This document shows, piece by piece, positions 30,212-38,545 of a DNA stretch of 64,000 nt. The first letter of the stretch is position 1. The number at the start of each line of letters is the position of its first letter. Made by a program: the position numbers and the translations under genes. The DNA is from Clostridiales bacterium. Its GTDB lineage: Bacteria > Bacillota > Clostridia > Oscillospirales > Oscillospiraceae. A model generated the notes under the pieces. That model searched no databases. It was not told the DNA's origin and worked only from the letters and a program-made list of their open reading frames with translations. The stretch is taken from positions 1-64,000 of the forward strand of contig JALFRA010000007.1 in NCBI GenBank assembly GCA_022785125.1, in the 5' to 3' direction.

Positions 30212-31159
30212 ATGAGTGAGAAGATCGCCACCCGCGTGGCATATGGTAAGGCCCTGGCCGAGCTGGCCGACCAGTATCCCGACCTGGTGGTGCTGGACGC
30301 AGACCTGTCCGGCTCTACCCAGAGCGCCTTTTTTGCCAAGGCCCACCCTGAGCGTTTTTACAACATGGGCATTGCCGAAGCTAATATGACCGGTGTAGCT
30401 GCCGGTATGGCCACCTGCGGCAAAATGCCCTTCACCCATACCTTTGCTATGTTTGCCACCGGCCGTGCCTATGAGCAGGTCCGTAACTCCGTGGCCTATC
30501 CTCGGCTCAACGTGAAAATCGTGGGCTCCCACGGCGGCCTGTCCGTAGGTGAGGATGGCGCTACCCATCAGTGCATCGAAGACTACGCTCTCATGCGTAC
30601 CATCCCCAACATGATGGTGGTCTCTCCCTGCGACGGCCCTGAGATGCGTCTGGCGGTGAAGGCTCTGCTGGACTATGACGGACCGGCCTACCTGCGGCTG
30701 GGCCGCCTGGCGGTGGACAGCGTCACGGATGAGGTCCCCGGTTACTCCTTCCAGCTGGGCAAAGGTTCCATGCTGCGGGACGGCACCGACGTTACCGTCA
30801 TTGCCACCGGCATGATGGTCCAGATGGCCTATGCCGCCGCTGAGAAACTGGCGGAGGAGGGCATCTCCGTCCGGGTCATCGATATGCACACCATCAAGCC
30901 TCTGGACGGCGAGATCGTGCTGAAGGCTGCCCTGGAGACCCGCTGTATCGTCACCTCTGAGGAGCACACCGTCCTCAACGGCCTGGGCTCCGCTGTGGCG
31001 GAATTTCTGGCCGAGCACTGTCCGGTGCCCGTGGTGCGCCACGGCGTCAACGATGAGTTCGGCCGCTCCGGCGAGGCCAAGGCGGTGCTGGAAGCCTACG
31101 GCCTCACCACCGAGGGTATCATTGAGAAGGTACGTCAGGCCCTGAAGCTGAAGAAATGA
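30212..31159 (+). CDS. Transketolase, C-terminal (pyrimidine-binding) subunit
   Basis: A 315-aa partner of the preceding gene with the PYR domain (about 1-170, GIAEANMTGVAAGMA holding the catalytic Glu) and the C-terminal domain (about 185-315, RVIDMHTIKPLD, HTVLNGLGSAVAE). It resembles split transketolases and DXS C-terminal halves; a partner encoded directly upstream decides for transketolase. Its stop overlaps the following ATG. Confidence 0.92.
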   Translation: MSEKIATRVAYGKALAELADQYPDLVVLDADLSGSTQSAFFAKAHPERFYNMGIAEANMTGVAAGMATCGKMPFTHTFAMFATGRAYEQVRNSVAYPRLNVKIVGSHGGLSVGEDGATHQCIEDYALMRTIPNMMVVSPCDGPEMRLAVKALLDYDGPAYLRLGRLAVDSVTDEVPGYSFQLGKGSMLRDGTDVTVIATGMMVQMAYAAAEKLAEEGISVRVIDMHTIKPLDGEIVLKAALETRCIVTSEEHTVLNGLGSAVAEFLAEHCPVPVVRHGVNDEFGRSGEAKAVLEAYGLTTEGIIEKVRQALKLKK

Positions 31160-31983
31160 GCGACATCCGACTGATCTGCCTGGACATGGACGGTACGCTT
31201 CTGGACGACGACCATGCCACTGTGCCGCCCCGGAACGTGGCCGCCCTCCGGGCGGCGGCGGAGCGGGGGGCGGCGGTGACCATCGCCAGCGGACGCGCCT
31301 GGTCCCTGCTGCGGGCGGTGGATGCTCAGATCGGCGTTACCCGGTATGCCGTGCTGTCCAACGGCGCGGCGGTGCTGGATGTGACCACGGGGGAGTGGAT
31401 CTACCGCCGGCCCATGGATCCGGCTGCCCGCCGTACCATCCTCTCTCTGCTGCTGGACTGGGGCCTGCCCTTTGAGGTCTACTGCGAGGGGGAGAACTAT
31501 ATCCAGGCCGACCGCACCGAGCAGGTGGTGGGCAGCGCCCTGTCCCCGGAGTTTGCCCAGGTGCTGCGGACCTGCTCCCATTTTCCGGAGGATCTGAACG
31601 CCGCCCTGGAGGGCAAGGCGGTGGAGAAGATCCACATCTTCCATGTACCTCCGGAGCGCCGGCAGGAACTGCTGGACACGGTGGAGGACTGCGGTCCGCT
31701 GGCGGTGACCACCTCCTTTGGGGAGAATATGGAACTCACCGCCCCCGGTGTCAACAAGGGTTCGGCGGTACAGGCCCTGTGTGCCCGACTGGGGCTGGGG
31801 CCTGACCAGGTGATGGCCTTCGGCGACGCCGGCAATGACCTGGAGCTGCTGGGCTGGGCGGGTTGGTCCTTCGCCATGGACAATGCCAGCGACGAGGCCA
31901 AGGCCGCCGCGTGCTATACCACTGGTACCAACCGGGAGGGCGGCGTCGGTATGGCTGTGGAACAATATTTTCTGAATACATAG
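31156..31983 (+). CDS. Cof-type HAD-superfamily sugar phosphatase
   Basis: A 275-aa HAD hydrolase with a type IIB cap. Catalytic Asp10 and Asp12 lie in CLDMDGTLLDDD, a Ser follows in IASGRAW, and the metal-binding FGDAGNDLELL is near residue 220. It dephosphorylates small metabolites, probably sugar phosphates or flavin-type compounds; the substrate is not assignable. ATGA overlap with the transketolase gene suggests one operon. Confidence 0.9.
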   Translation: MSDIRLICLDMDGTLLDDDHATVPPRNVAALRAAAERGAAVTIASGRAWSLLRAVDAQIGVTRYAVLSNGAAVLDVTTGEWIYRRPMDPAARRTILSLLLDWGLPFEVYCEGENYIQADRTEQVVGSALSPEFAQVLRTCSHFPEDLNAALEGKAVEKIHIFHVPPERRQELLDTVEDCGPLAVTTSFGENMELTAPGVNKGSAVQALCARLGLGPDQVMAFGDAGNDLELLGWAGWSFAMDNASDEAKAAACYTTGTNREGGVGMAVEQYFLNT

Positions 31984-31985
31984 TC

Positions 31986-32020
31986 AAACGGCGCATGACC
32001 ATTGTCATGCGCCGTTTTTC
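31986..32020. terminator. Bidirectional terminator between convergent operons
   Basis: 14-bp perfect stem (31986-31999/32004-32017), loop CATT, T5 on the plus strand. It lies between the HAD gene (+) and the MATE gene (-). Confidence 0.88.
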
Positions 32021-32034
32021 CTCATGGTAGGTTT

Positions 32035-33381
32035 TCAGCGGGCCACAGAAGAGAAGCCGGGCTGTTGTTCCGGCTCAGTCTGACGGATCTTATGGAAGTA
32101 CCGCAGCAGGAAGAACAGGGTGATGACCAGGCAGATTCCCTCGGAGAACAGGGGAGAGAGCCAGATGCCCGTATCGCCCAGCACTTTGGACAGGACCACC
32201 AGACAGCCGGCAATGAGCACCAGGCCCCGGCCAAAGGAGATGGTAAGGGCGGGGAAGGGGAGTTCAACGGCGGTAAAGAAGCCGGAGATCACGACATTGA
32301 AGCCCATGAGCAGGAAGGCGGGGGCATAGAGCCGCAGTGCGCTGACGGTGTATCCAAAAAGCGGATCGCCCGGTTCCAGAAACAGTCCTACGATGGGACC
32401 GGCCAGCAGCTGGCAGATGGCGAAGAAACCGATACCCGCCGCTGCCACCAGCTTGACGCCATAAGACAGGAATTTGTGGCACAGGGGCCGCTGTCCTGCG
32501 CCAAGGTAGAAGCTGGACAGAGGCTGGACTCCATGGGCGGTACCGATCATGGTCATGAGCACCAGGGTGTTGACATAGCTGATGATGGTGTAGGAGGTGA
32601 GAGCAGCCTCACCGGACACCTGAAGGATGGTCTGATTGAACAGGAAAATGACCAGACCGTTGGAGAATTCGCTCAGTCCGTCGGAGGTGCCCAGAGGAAT
32701 GATCCGGCGGTAAGCGCCGAAGTCGGGCTTGAAACGGCCAAAGCGCAGCGGGTTGGGGTGACGCACGAAGTAGATGACAAAGACCACGGTAGAGGTGACC
32801 TGGGCCAGGCCAGTGGCCAGAGCCGCGCCCCAAACACCCCAGTGGAAGTGCATCACAAACACATAGTCCAGCACCACATTCATAATGGCACAGGAGAGTA
32901 CGCCGATGGTGCTGACATGGGGAGCGCCGTCTGCCTTTACCTGAACCTCAAGGTTGTAAGACACGGTAAAAAAGACCGAGAAACAGGCGATAATAGCCAC
33001 ATACTCCTTTACCAGCGGCAGCAGGTCTCCGGTGGCCCCCAGGAACAGTGCCACGCGCTCCAGGTTCAGCAGCACAGCTGCCGTCAGAACCAGAGACAGG
33101 ACAATGACCACCGCCAGGTTCTGATTGAAGTAGTTGCGGGCTTTCTCCTCATCTCCCTGTCCCAGAGCCAGGGACAGAACGGTGGAGGTGCCGGTGGCCA
33201 GCAGGATGCCTATGGTAAAGATGAGGGATATGAAGGGCATGGATAGATTCACCGCGCCCAGAGCGTGGCTGCCCACACCGTGGGCCACAAAAATACCGTC
33301 TACCATGGTGTATAGGGAGAAGATCCACATGGAGACGATGGATGGAATGGTAAACTTGAAAAACTTGGCGACCAGATTCAC
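32035..33381 (-). CDS. MATE-family efflux pump under MerR control
   Basis: A 448-aa, 12-helix pump of the DinF/NorM superfamily (FKFTIPSIVSMWIFSLYTMVDGIFV at the N-terminus, ALGAVNLSMPF, about 40-50). The GGAGG in the leader (AAGAGGAGGTTTTACCCG before the ATG on the minus strand) sets the start. It is transcribed away from a MerR regulator; their shared promoter has the 19-bp spacer of MerR-activated genes, so the pump is likely induced by a compound sensed by that regulator. Confidence 0.9.
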   Translation of the reverse strand: MNLVAKFFKFTIPSIVSMWIFSLYTMVDGIFVAHGVGSHALGAVNLSMPFISLIFTIGILLATGTSTVLSLALGQGDEEKARNYFNQNLAVVIVLSLVLTAAVLLNLERVALFLGATGDLLPLVKEYVAIIACFSVFFTVSYNLEVQVKADGAPHVSTIGVLSCAIMNVVLDYVFVMHFHWGVWGAALATGLAQVTSTVVFVIYFVRHPNPLRFGRFKPDFGAYRRIIPLGTSDGLSEFSNGLVIFLFNQTILQVSGEAALTSYTIISYVNTLVLMTMIGTAHGVQPLSSFYLGAGQRPLCHKFLSYGVKLVAAAGIGFFAICQLLAGPIVGLFLEPGDPLFGYTVSALRLYAPAFLLMGFNVVISGFFTAVELPFPALTISFGRGLVLIAGCLVVLSKVLGDTGIWLSPLFSEGICLVITLFFLLRYFHKIRQTEPEQQPGFSSVAR

Positions 33382-33407
33382 GGGTAAAACCTCCTCTTAC
33401 TGAGGAT

Positions 33408-33438
33408 ATGATAAACCCTCGTACTATCCGAGAGTCAA
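33408..33438 (-). promoter_or_regulatory. MerR-type promoter with 19-bp spacer and dyad
   Basis: Minus strand: TTGACT (33433-33438), exactly 19 bp, TATCAT (33408-33413). Within the spacer is the dyad ACCCTCG (33415-33421) / CGAGAGT (33429-33435) with one mismatch. A 19-bp spacer is the hallmark of promoters that MerR proteins untwist. Confidence 0.75.
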
Positions 33439-33456
33439 GAGCGGGAGGCAAAAAAG

Positions 33457-34263
33457 TTGAAAGAATTTTATCAGATCCATGAATTGGCCAAATTGTTCGA
33501 CCTTTGTCCCGATACCCTGCGCTATTACGAGGAGAAGGGACTGCTGCACCCGGTGCGGGGGGAGAACCGCTACCGGATGTATGGTATTCAGGATGTGTGT
33601 ACTCTGAATATCATCCGCGCCCTGCGGGAGCTGGATCTGCCCACCCGGGAGATCGGCGCCTATCTGGAACGGCGGAGTGTGGGGGAGACCCTGGAGCTGC
33701 TGGACCGGGAGGAGGGACTGCTCAAGCGTCGGATGGAGGAACTGGAGGCCGCACGGAAGGAGGCGGCAGAGCGTCGAGCACGGCTGGAGCGCTACCGGGT
33801 GGTAGAGGCCGGGCGTGTAGAGCTGGTCCGGGAGCCGGAGCGGCCCTATGTCTTTCTGGAAAAGGATTTTATTCTGGAGAAGGAAGTGGACTTCCAGCTC
33901 AAGCGGCTGGAACAGCGGCACCAGGATTACATCCAGGTCATCGGCAGCCAGTGTATGGGGGCGCAGGTGGACGAGGAAAGTCTGAAAAAGGGGATCTTCA
34001 ACCACTTTTCCCGGGTCTTTTTCCTCACCAGCCCCGGACTGCCCTATGATGATGTGCTGCCTGGCGGGGAGTACGCCCGACTGTACTATCGGGGCGAATA
34101 TGACCGGATGGAGGAGCATTTAAGCACGTTGCTGACAGGAATCCAGACGGCCGGGCGGACGCCAGAGGGGGCGCCGCTGGAACTCTACCGTATCGACGCT
34201 CACGACACCAATCATTCAGAGGAGTATGTCACGGAGCTCCAGGTGCGGGTCTGTGCCCTGTGA
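33457..34263 (+). CDS. MerR-family activator with effector-binding domain
   Basis: A 268-aa regulator. The N-terminal winged helix (YQIHELAKLFDLCPDTLRYYEEKGLL, residues about 5-30, then RMYGIQDV) is clearly MerR; a long dimerising coiled coil (about 75-125) follows, and a C-terminal domain of about 140 residues resembles the GyrI-like ligand domain of BmrR. It begins at TTG 33457, 8 nt after GGGAGG. It probably activates the divergent MATE gene when it binds a drug-like ligand. Confidence 0.88.
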   Translation: MKEFYQIHELAKLFDLCPDTLRYYEEKGLLHPVRGENRYRMYGIQDVCTLNIIRALRELDLPTREIGAYLERRSVGETLELLDREEGLLKRRMEELEAARKEAAERRARLERYRVVEAGRVELVREPERPYVFLEKDFILEKEVDFQLKRLEQRHQDYIQVIGSQCMGAQVDEESLKKGIFNHFSRVFFLTSPGLPYDDVLPGGEYARLYYRGEYDRMEEHLSTLLTGIQTAGRTPEGAPLELYRIDAHDTNHSEEYVTELQVRVCAL

Positions 34264-34376
34264 CCCTGGATCTGTTGTGGGCCGCCAGGCAGGGCAAGAA
34301 ACTTTTTACAGCAGCGGCGCGTCTATGACATGACGGGTCTCCCGTCAGATGCAGCGTTTGACAGGAGGAGATACAC

Positions 34377-35525
34377 ATGAAAAGAATTGGTACGACCGCT
34401 GTTGTCCTTACGGTTTTATCCGCGATGTGCCTGAGCGGATGTTCGCAGGCTCAGTCCAATGCCGTGGATACCAACAGTCCCAGTATTGAGACACCATCCC
34501 CCACTCCGTTACAGAGTGAAGCGCCAGCCTCACCGGAACCAATGAATGAGATCTATCCCGTGACTACCCAGGAGGAGGCCGCTCAGATCCTGGAGCGGGC
34601 GTATGAAGGATTTGTGCAGGAAGTGACCTTCCGCTTTACGCAGGAGGATCTTCTCTTTCAGGAGCGCTCCATTCTGCTCCAGAACGCATCCAATCAGGTG
34701 TTGAGCGCCCGGCCGGAGCTGAAATATGCCTACGCTCTGGAATGTACAGAAGGCGCGGAGGGGACGATCTGTAAGATCTCATATATGCCGTATAAGCTGG
34801 GGTATCCGGACGGAGAACCGGAGGGAGCCGCGGAAATCAATACCCTGGCGGAATTGGTAGAGGCGGCGGACGCCGCGCTTGGTGAGGAAGAGATTCCCAT
34901 TGTGATCCGGAATCCGGAACTGCTGGTGGATGATATGCAGCGGGCCCTGCATCTGGCGGGGTATGGATATGTGGTGTATACACTCAACAGCGACGCCACA
35001 GCAATTCGAGCTTTTCCAAGCGATTCTGAGACGATTGAGCAGAGCGTTGAGAAGATACAGGAGATCAAGAGCATCGCAAAAGAGACTGTGGCGACCATCC
35101 TGACCGACACCATGGACGACGAGGAGAAGCTTAAGGCTATTTACCGCTTTATTGTGGAAAATACCACATATGACTACCGGTATTATCAGAGCCCGGATAC
35201 GTTGCCCCGTGAATCCAGGACAGCTTTCGGACCGTTGCAGAATGGAACGGCCATCTGTGGCGGATTTTCCTGGGCGTTTCGTGTGCTCTGTGAGGAGGCT
35301 GGCATCCCCTGCTGGAACATTACCGGCACCGGAGCTGGAGAGGAGCATATGTGGAATTGCGCAATGCTGGATGGGGAATACCGCTATTTTGATACGACCT
35401 GGGATGCGGGACGCCCGGATGAAAGCCGGTGGAGATATTTTGGCCGAACGGAAGAGAAGATCTCCCAGGATCATTTCTGGGGAATGGGACAGAAGGAGCT
35501 GATACAGGCGCTGACCCAATCATAG
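34377..35525 (+). CDS. Transglutaminase-like lipoprotein
   Basis: A 382-aa exported protein with a lipobox LSGC (Cys22), a Ser/Pro/Thr linker (to about residue 60), a middle domain, and a C-terminal transglutaminase-type cysteine protease fold. The triad is visible: Cys in AICGGFSWAFR, His in EEHMWN and Asp in RYFDTTWD (about 295-345). Probably anchored outside the membrane, acting on peptide or cell-wall substrates. GGAGGAG precedes the ATG. It lies 69 bp before sigK, but a shared transcript is not evident. Confidence 0.85.
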   Translation: MKRIGTTAVVLTVLSAMCLSGCSQAQSNAVDTNSPSIETPSPTPLQSEAPASPEPMNEIYPVTTQEEAAQILERAYEGFVQEVTFRFTQEDLLFQERSILLQNASNQVLSARPELKYAYALECTEGAEGTICKISYMPYKLGYPDGEPEGAAEINTLAELVEAADAALGEEEIPIVIRNPELLVDDMQRALHLAGYGYVVYTLNSDATAIRAFPSDSETIEQSVEKIQEIKSIAKETVATILTDTMDDEEKLKAIYRFIVENTTYDYRYYQSPDTLPRESRTAFGPLQNGTAICGGFSWAFRVLCEEAGIPCWNITGTGAGEEHMWNCAMLDGEYRYFDTTWDAGRPDESRWRYFGRTEEKISQDHFWGMGQKELIQALTQS

Positions 35526-35543
35526 ACTGGACAAGGATTTGCC

Positions 35544-35573
35544 GTATAGGGACAAACATTGTCGGAATACAGT
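35544..35573 (+). promoter_or_regulatory. Candidate sigma-E promoter of sigK
   Basis: AATACAGT (35566-35573) differs at one base from the sigma-E -10 consensus CATACANT. A weak -35 (GTATAGG, 35544-35550) lies 15 bp upstream. sigK is transcribed by sigma-E in Bacillus and Clostridium, which is why this was sought. Confidence 0.35.
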
Positions 35574-35594
35574 GGGACCATGGAGGTGTGACAA

Positions 35595-35804
35595 ATGATT
35601 CCTGCATGGATCCTACTGCTGCTCAATCAGGTTTTCTTTACGCTTCGCCTGTCCGGCGGGGGAAACGGCTCCTTCCCCCGGCCGCTGAAAGCGGAAGAGG
35701 AGCGCCGGTATCTGGAACAGGCCGCTCAGGGCGATCTGGAGGCCCGCAACAAATTGATCGAGCACAATCTGCGCCTGGTGGCTCACATCGTTAAGAAGAA
35801 GTAG
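35595..35804 (+). CDS. sigK: Sigma-K, 5' part of the interrupted gene (pro-sequence and start of region 2)
   Basis: Codes for the first 68 residues of the mother-cell sporulation sigma factor. Residues 1-20 are a hydrophobic pro-sequence ([16 protein letters not shown]), followed by [19 protein letters not shown] and the strongly conserved [14 protein letters not shown]. The frame then hits TAG at 35802 inside the element, so as integrated it makes only a 69-residue stub. The rest of the gene starts at 62962. GGAGGTG lies 6 nt before the ATG. Joined at the 8-bp core, the two parts give a 231-aa protein, close to the Bacillus pro-sigma-K length. Confidence 0.93.
   Translation: MIPAWILLLLNQVFFTLRLSGGGNGSFPRPLKAEEERRYLEQAAQGDLEARNKLIEHNLRLVAHIVKKK
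35791..35798 (+). repeat. Left attachment core of the sigK-intervening element
   Basis: TTAAGAAG, repeated exactly at 62954-62961. Crossing over here gives HIVKKYY at the junction, the usual sigma-K sequence. A second register (AAGAAGTA, 35796-35803 with 62956-62963) would also be in frame but adds a third Lys. Confidence 0.8.
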
Positions 35805-36018
35805 TGAAAAGGACAAATGGAGCAGAGACGATTAATTAGCAAGGCCGTGGGAAAACAGGAGCGGTCTTTAGCGGACGTTGGGATGATTCCTGGGTGGTGG
35901 CATATGCGCAAGAGCTTCCGCTATTTGGAAAGTGTATAATCAAAAATGGAAGTAATACGTCAAAAAAGCATCTTGAAAAGGAATAGGGACAATGATATGT
36001 TACGCATAGAAAACTACC
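35805..36018. other. Gene-free left end of the element
   Basis: Together with the promoter that follows, about 350 bp between the sigK stub and the PocR gene hold no credible gene. The only frame (35946-36167, 73 codons) lacks a ribosome site and overlaps the downstream promoter. Base composition is more AT-rich than the surroundings. In the excised circle this end joins the recombinase gene and supplies its new last 13 codons (ending at TAA 35833-35835). Confidence 0.6.
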
Positions 36019-36046
36019 TTGTCATATGCATCTGTTTTGTTATAAT
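36019..36046 (+). promoter_or_regulatory. Promoter of the pdu regulatory genes
   Basis: TTGTCA (36019-36024), 16 bp, TATAAT (36041-36046), 113 nt before the PocR gene start. Confidence 0.55.
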
Positions 36047-36159
36047 TAAGGTTAAAAGCGTCAGTAAAGCACAAGGTATTTTTAGACGAACTGTCGTATT
36101 GTGGAGCTTGAGTCAATGCCAACTTACAAAACAGTATGCGGTGGGATGGGGAGTCGTGT

Positions 36160-37386
36160 ATGAGTGAAATAAAAAAGATCTCCGAACTGATTGATATGAA
36201 TTTGCTTCAGTCCATCCAGGATAATTGCTCCAGAGCGATGGGGATTGGAGCTGTAACGGTAGATTATAGAGGGAACCCGATCACCCGCTACAGTGGCTTT
36301 ACTGAACACTGCATGAAGGTACGGGAGGTACAGGGATTTTCCGAGTTGTGCGCTCAGTGTGACGCACACGGAGGGCTGCATTCGGCAATTACCGGCCAGC
36401 CGTATATTTACCGCTGCCATGCGAATCTGGTTGATTTTGCGGTTCCGCTGATCATCAATGGAACCTATATGGGTGCTGTGCTGGGAGGCCAGGTCAAAGT
36501 ATGTGAAGAAGAGGCTGAGCAGCTGGAATATATTCTTCCTCAACAAAGCAATTGGCGCAAGCATGAGCAGATCAGTCGGCTGTATGAAAAAATGGAGACG
36601 GTTTCCTACGATAAGGTAGAGGCGGCCGTTCATATTCTGCGGGATATTATTGTTGCAATGACGGAAAACGAGAGCGGAAAAAGAATGCTTACAACCTTGG
36701 AGGAGAAGGACAAGGAACTCTCGGAGGAACGGGCCGCTCGCTCAGAGCTGGAAATGGCGCTGCGTGAGAAAGAGAATGACGCTATGGGAAGAAGCAACGA
36801 ATTATGTTACTTCTTCTATGTGATGAACATCATCACGCGGCTGGCATATGAAGAAAAGGCGGTGAAGACGGAACAGATTGCGTACGATTTTGCTGATGTT
36901 GCACGTTATGCTGTGGGTACGCAGAAAAAGCTTTCCACGCTTGGAGAGGAACTGGATTATATTGGGGCCCTTCTGCGGATTCAGAAAGCATGGGTAGGTG
37001 ACAAGCTGGATTTTCGTATTTCTGTTCCTTCCGGGTATTTTGGAATTCCCTGTCCGTTTATGTTGATGCAGCCCATTGTTGAAACGGTTTTTGAAGGCTT
37101 TGGTGAAAAGAGCAATGCGTCCTTCCAGCTGGAATTCTATGGAGAAGAAGAAGGAAATTGTTTTCTGTTTCAGATACGCTGCTCCGGTGGGATCAAATCC
37201 CTTGATGAATGGGTACATATGCTGAGTACGCCCAGAAATGGAAGTAAATCGCTCTATGCTGTCAACAGCAGTCTGCAGCACGTGTTTGGTGCGGAATATG
37301 GGGTCAGTGTCGGGGCCCGGGACGACAGAAAAAGCGGAATTTTGATTCGGATTCGGCTGCCGCTGGAGAGGCCAGGACCGTTCTGA
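36160..37386 (+). CDS. PocR-domain sensor with degenerate histidine kinase module
   Basis: A 408-aa cytoplasmic protein. Residues about 8-175 form a PocR ligand-binding domain with its Cys-rich signature (FSELCAQCDAHGG, YRCHANLVDFAVPLI), known in regulators of pdu/cob genes and thought to bind small diols. A coiled coil (about 185-215) leads to a LytS-like kinase region, but the usual PHFLYN phosphoacceptor box reads YFFYVM, the N box reads PIVETVFEG, and the glycine loop is lost. So it is probably a pseudokinase that relays the signal by contact. It forms a pair with the response regulator 40 bp downstream. Confidence 0.8.
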   Translation: MSEIKKISELIDMNLLQSIQDNCSRAMGIGAVTVDYRGNPITRYSGFTEHCMKVREVQGFSELCAQCDAHGGLHSAITGQPYIYRCHANLVDFAVPLIINGTYMGAVLGGQVKVCEEEAEQLEYILPQQSNWRKHEQISRLYEKMETVSYDKVEAAVHILRDIIVAMTENESGKRMLTTLEEKDKELSEERAARSELEMALREKENDAMGRSNELCYFFYVMNIITRLAYEEKAVKTEQIAYDFADVARYAVGTQKKLSTLGEELDYIGALLRIQKAWVGDKLDFRISVPSGYFGIPCPFMLMQPIVETVFEGFGEKSNASFQLEFYGEEEGNCFLFQIRCSGGIKSLDEWVHMLSTPRNGSKSLYAVNSSLQHVFGAEYGVSVGARDDRKSGILIRIRLPLERPGPF

Positions 37387-37426
37387 GGTGTGCGCCTGTC
37401 AGCATATGCCGTAGGAGGAAGGCCGG

Positions 37427-38503
37427 ATGAAACAAATTTTGGTATTAAGTGATAATGATTTAGAGCGACAAATTACCGGGGAAGTTCTTATGAACGGGCT
37501 GGAAGGCGTGAGGATTCTCAAAGCGTCTGAAACGGAGCAGGCGGTCAGGATTCTTCAGACCGAAAAAACGGATCTTTTTATCGCCGATATTCCAAAGTTC
37601 AGCCTGGACAGGTGCAATATGATCTCCTCGGTGCAGAAGCTGATGCCAGAGACGCCTATTCTTGTGCTTTCCTCCGGGGAGCAAGAGCACGTTTCACGCA
37701 ATATTTGGAGATTGGGCATTAGAGATTACCTGCTTAAGCCATGCCGGCCGGCCTGGATTCTTGCCGCTGTCAAATCGCTGATCGGTAAGAGTACCCAGCG
37801 CCAAATGGAACTTCAGCCCGAGCCTATGCGCAGAGAGCGCTACACCAACACACTGGCGGAATATCTGCGCAGCTTCCAGTACAGAAAGTGCATCCAGACC
37901 ACAAGAGAATACCTTGACGTTCTCTATCGGGATGAAGATAATATGGAGACGATCCGTAATGAGGTCGTGGATTTTTCTTCGGGTATTGTTGAGCTTGGCG
38001 CCCCTTTTGGACAAGCTACCCAGTGGAAGCTGGCTAACTGCCTGGAACACTTTCGTATTCGTTTCGACCGGCAGGGACGGAAATACGAGACTTACCTTAC
38101 CATGGAGAAGATGCTGAATATCCTCTTTGAAACCCTGGAGAAGAGCAGCTTTTATGAGGTGGAGAGCGGACAAAAGATCCTGAATTATATCGACCGCAAT
38201 CTGCGCAAGGGACTCAGCCTGGATGAGGCTGCGGAGTATGCCAACATGAGTTCCTGCTATTTCAGCAAATTCTTCAAAAAGATGACCGGACAGAATTATA
38301 TTGCCTATGTCACAGACGGTAAGATCGAGTTGGCAAAGCAGATGCTGCTGGACACCGATCTGCCGGTCATCAATATTTCCTACGAGCTCTCCTACGGTGA
38401 GACTAACTATTTCAGCAAGGCTTTCAAGCGGAAAGTAGGAGTTACACCCACAGAATTCCGTGAGGAAAGTAAAAAGGCCGGAGATCAAAGCGGTGATCGC
38501 TGA
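37427..38503 (+). CDS. AraC-type response regulator of the pdu genes
   Basis: A 358-aa regulator. The N-terminal receiver keeps its key residues (Asp in LSDND, phosphoacceptor Asp in FIADIPKF about residue 50, Ser in VLSSG, Lys in LLKPC about 105). A middle linker leads to a C-terminal double helix-turn-helix of AraC type (about 255-350: SLDEAAEYANMSSCYFSKFFKKMTG and YGETNYFSKAFKRKVGVTP). It is the likely activator of pduQ and the main pdu operon. Its partner sensor looks kinase-dead, so how the receiver is phosphorylated is unclear. Confidence 0.85.
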   Translation: MKQILVLSDNDLERQITGEVLMNGLEGVRILKASETEQAVRILQTEKTDLFIADIPKFSLDRCNMISSVQKLMPETPILVLSSGEQEHVSRNIWRLGIRDYLLKPCRPAWILAAVKSLIGKSTQRQMELQPEPMRRERYTNTLAEYLRSFQYRKCIQTTREYLDVLYRDEDNMETIRNEVVDFSSGIVELGAPFGQATQWKLANCLEHFRIRFDRQGRKYETYLTMEKMLNILFETLEKSSFYEVESGQKILNYIDRNLRKGLSLDEAAEYANMSSCYFSKFFKKMTGQNYIAYVTDGKIELAKQMLLDTDLPVINISYELSYGETNYFSKAFKRKVGVTPTEFREESKKAGDQSGDR

Positions 38504-38545
38504 TCCGCCCGGAGCGGAGCGGCTGCTGCCTGGGAGTGTAAGAGT

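Noticed and set aside
35946..36167. A 73-codon gene at the left end of the element
   Set aside because: No ribosome site, it spans the TTGTCA/TATAAT promoter and overlaps the PocR gene start.
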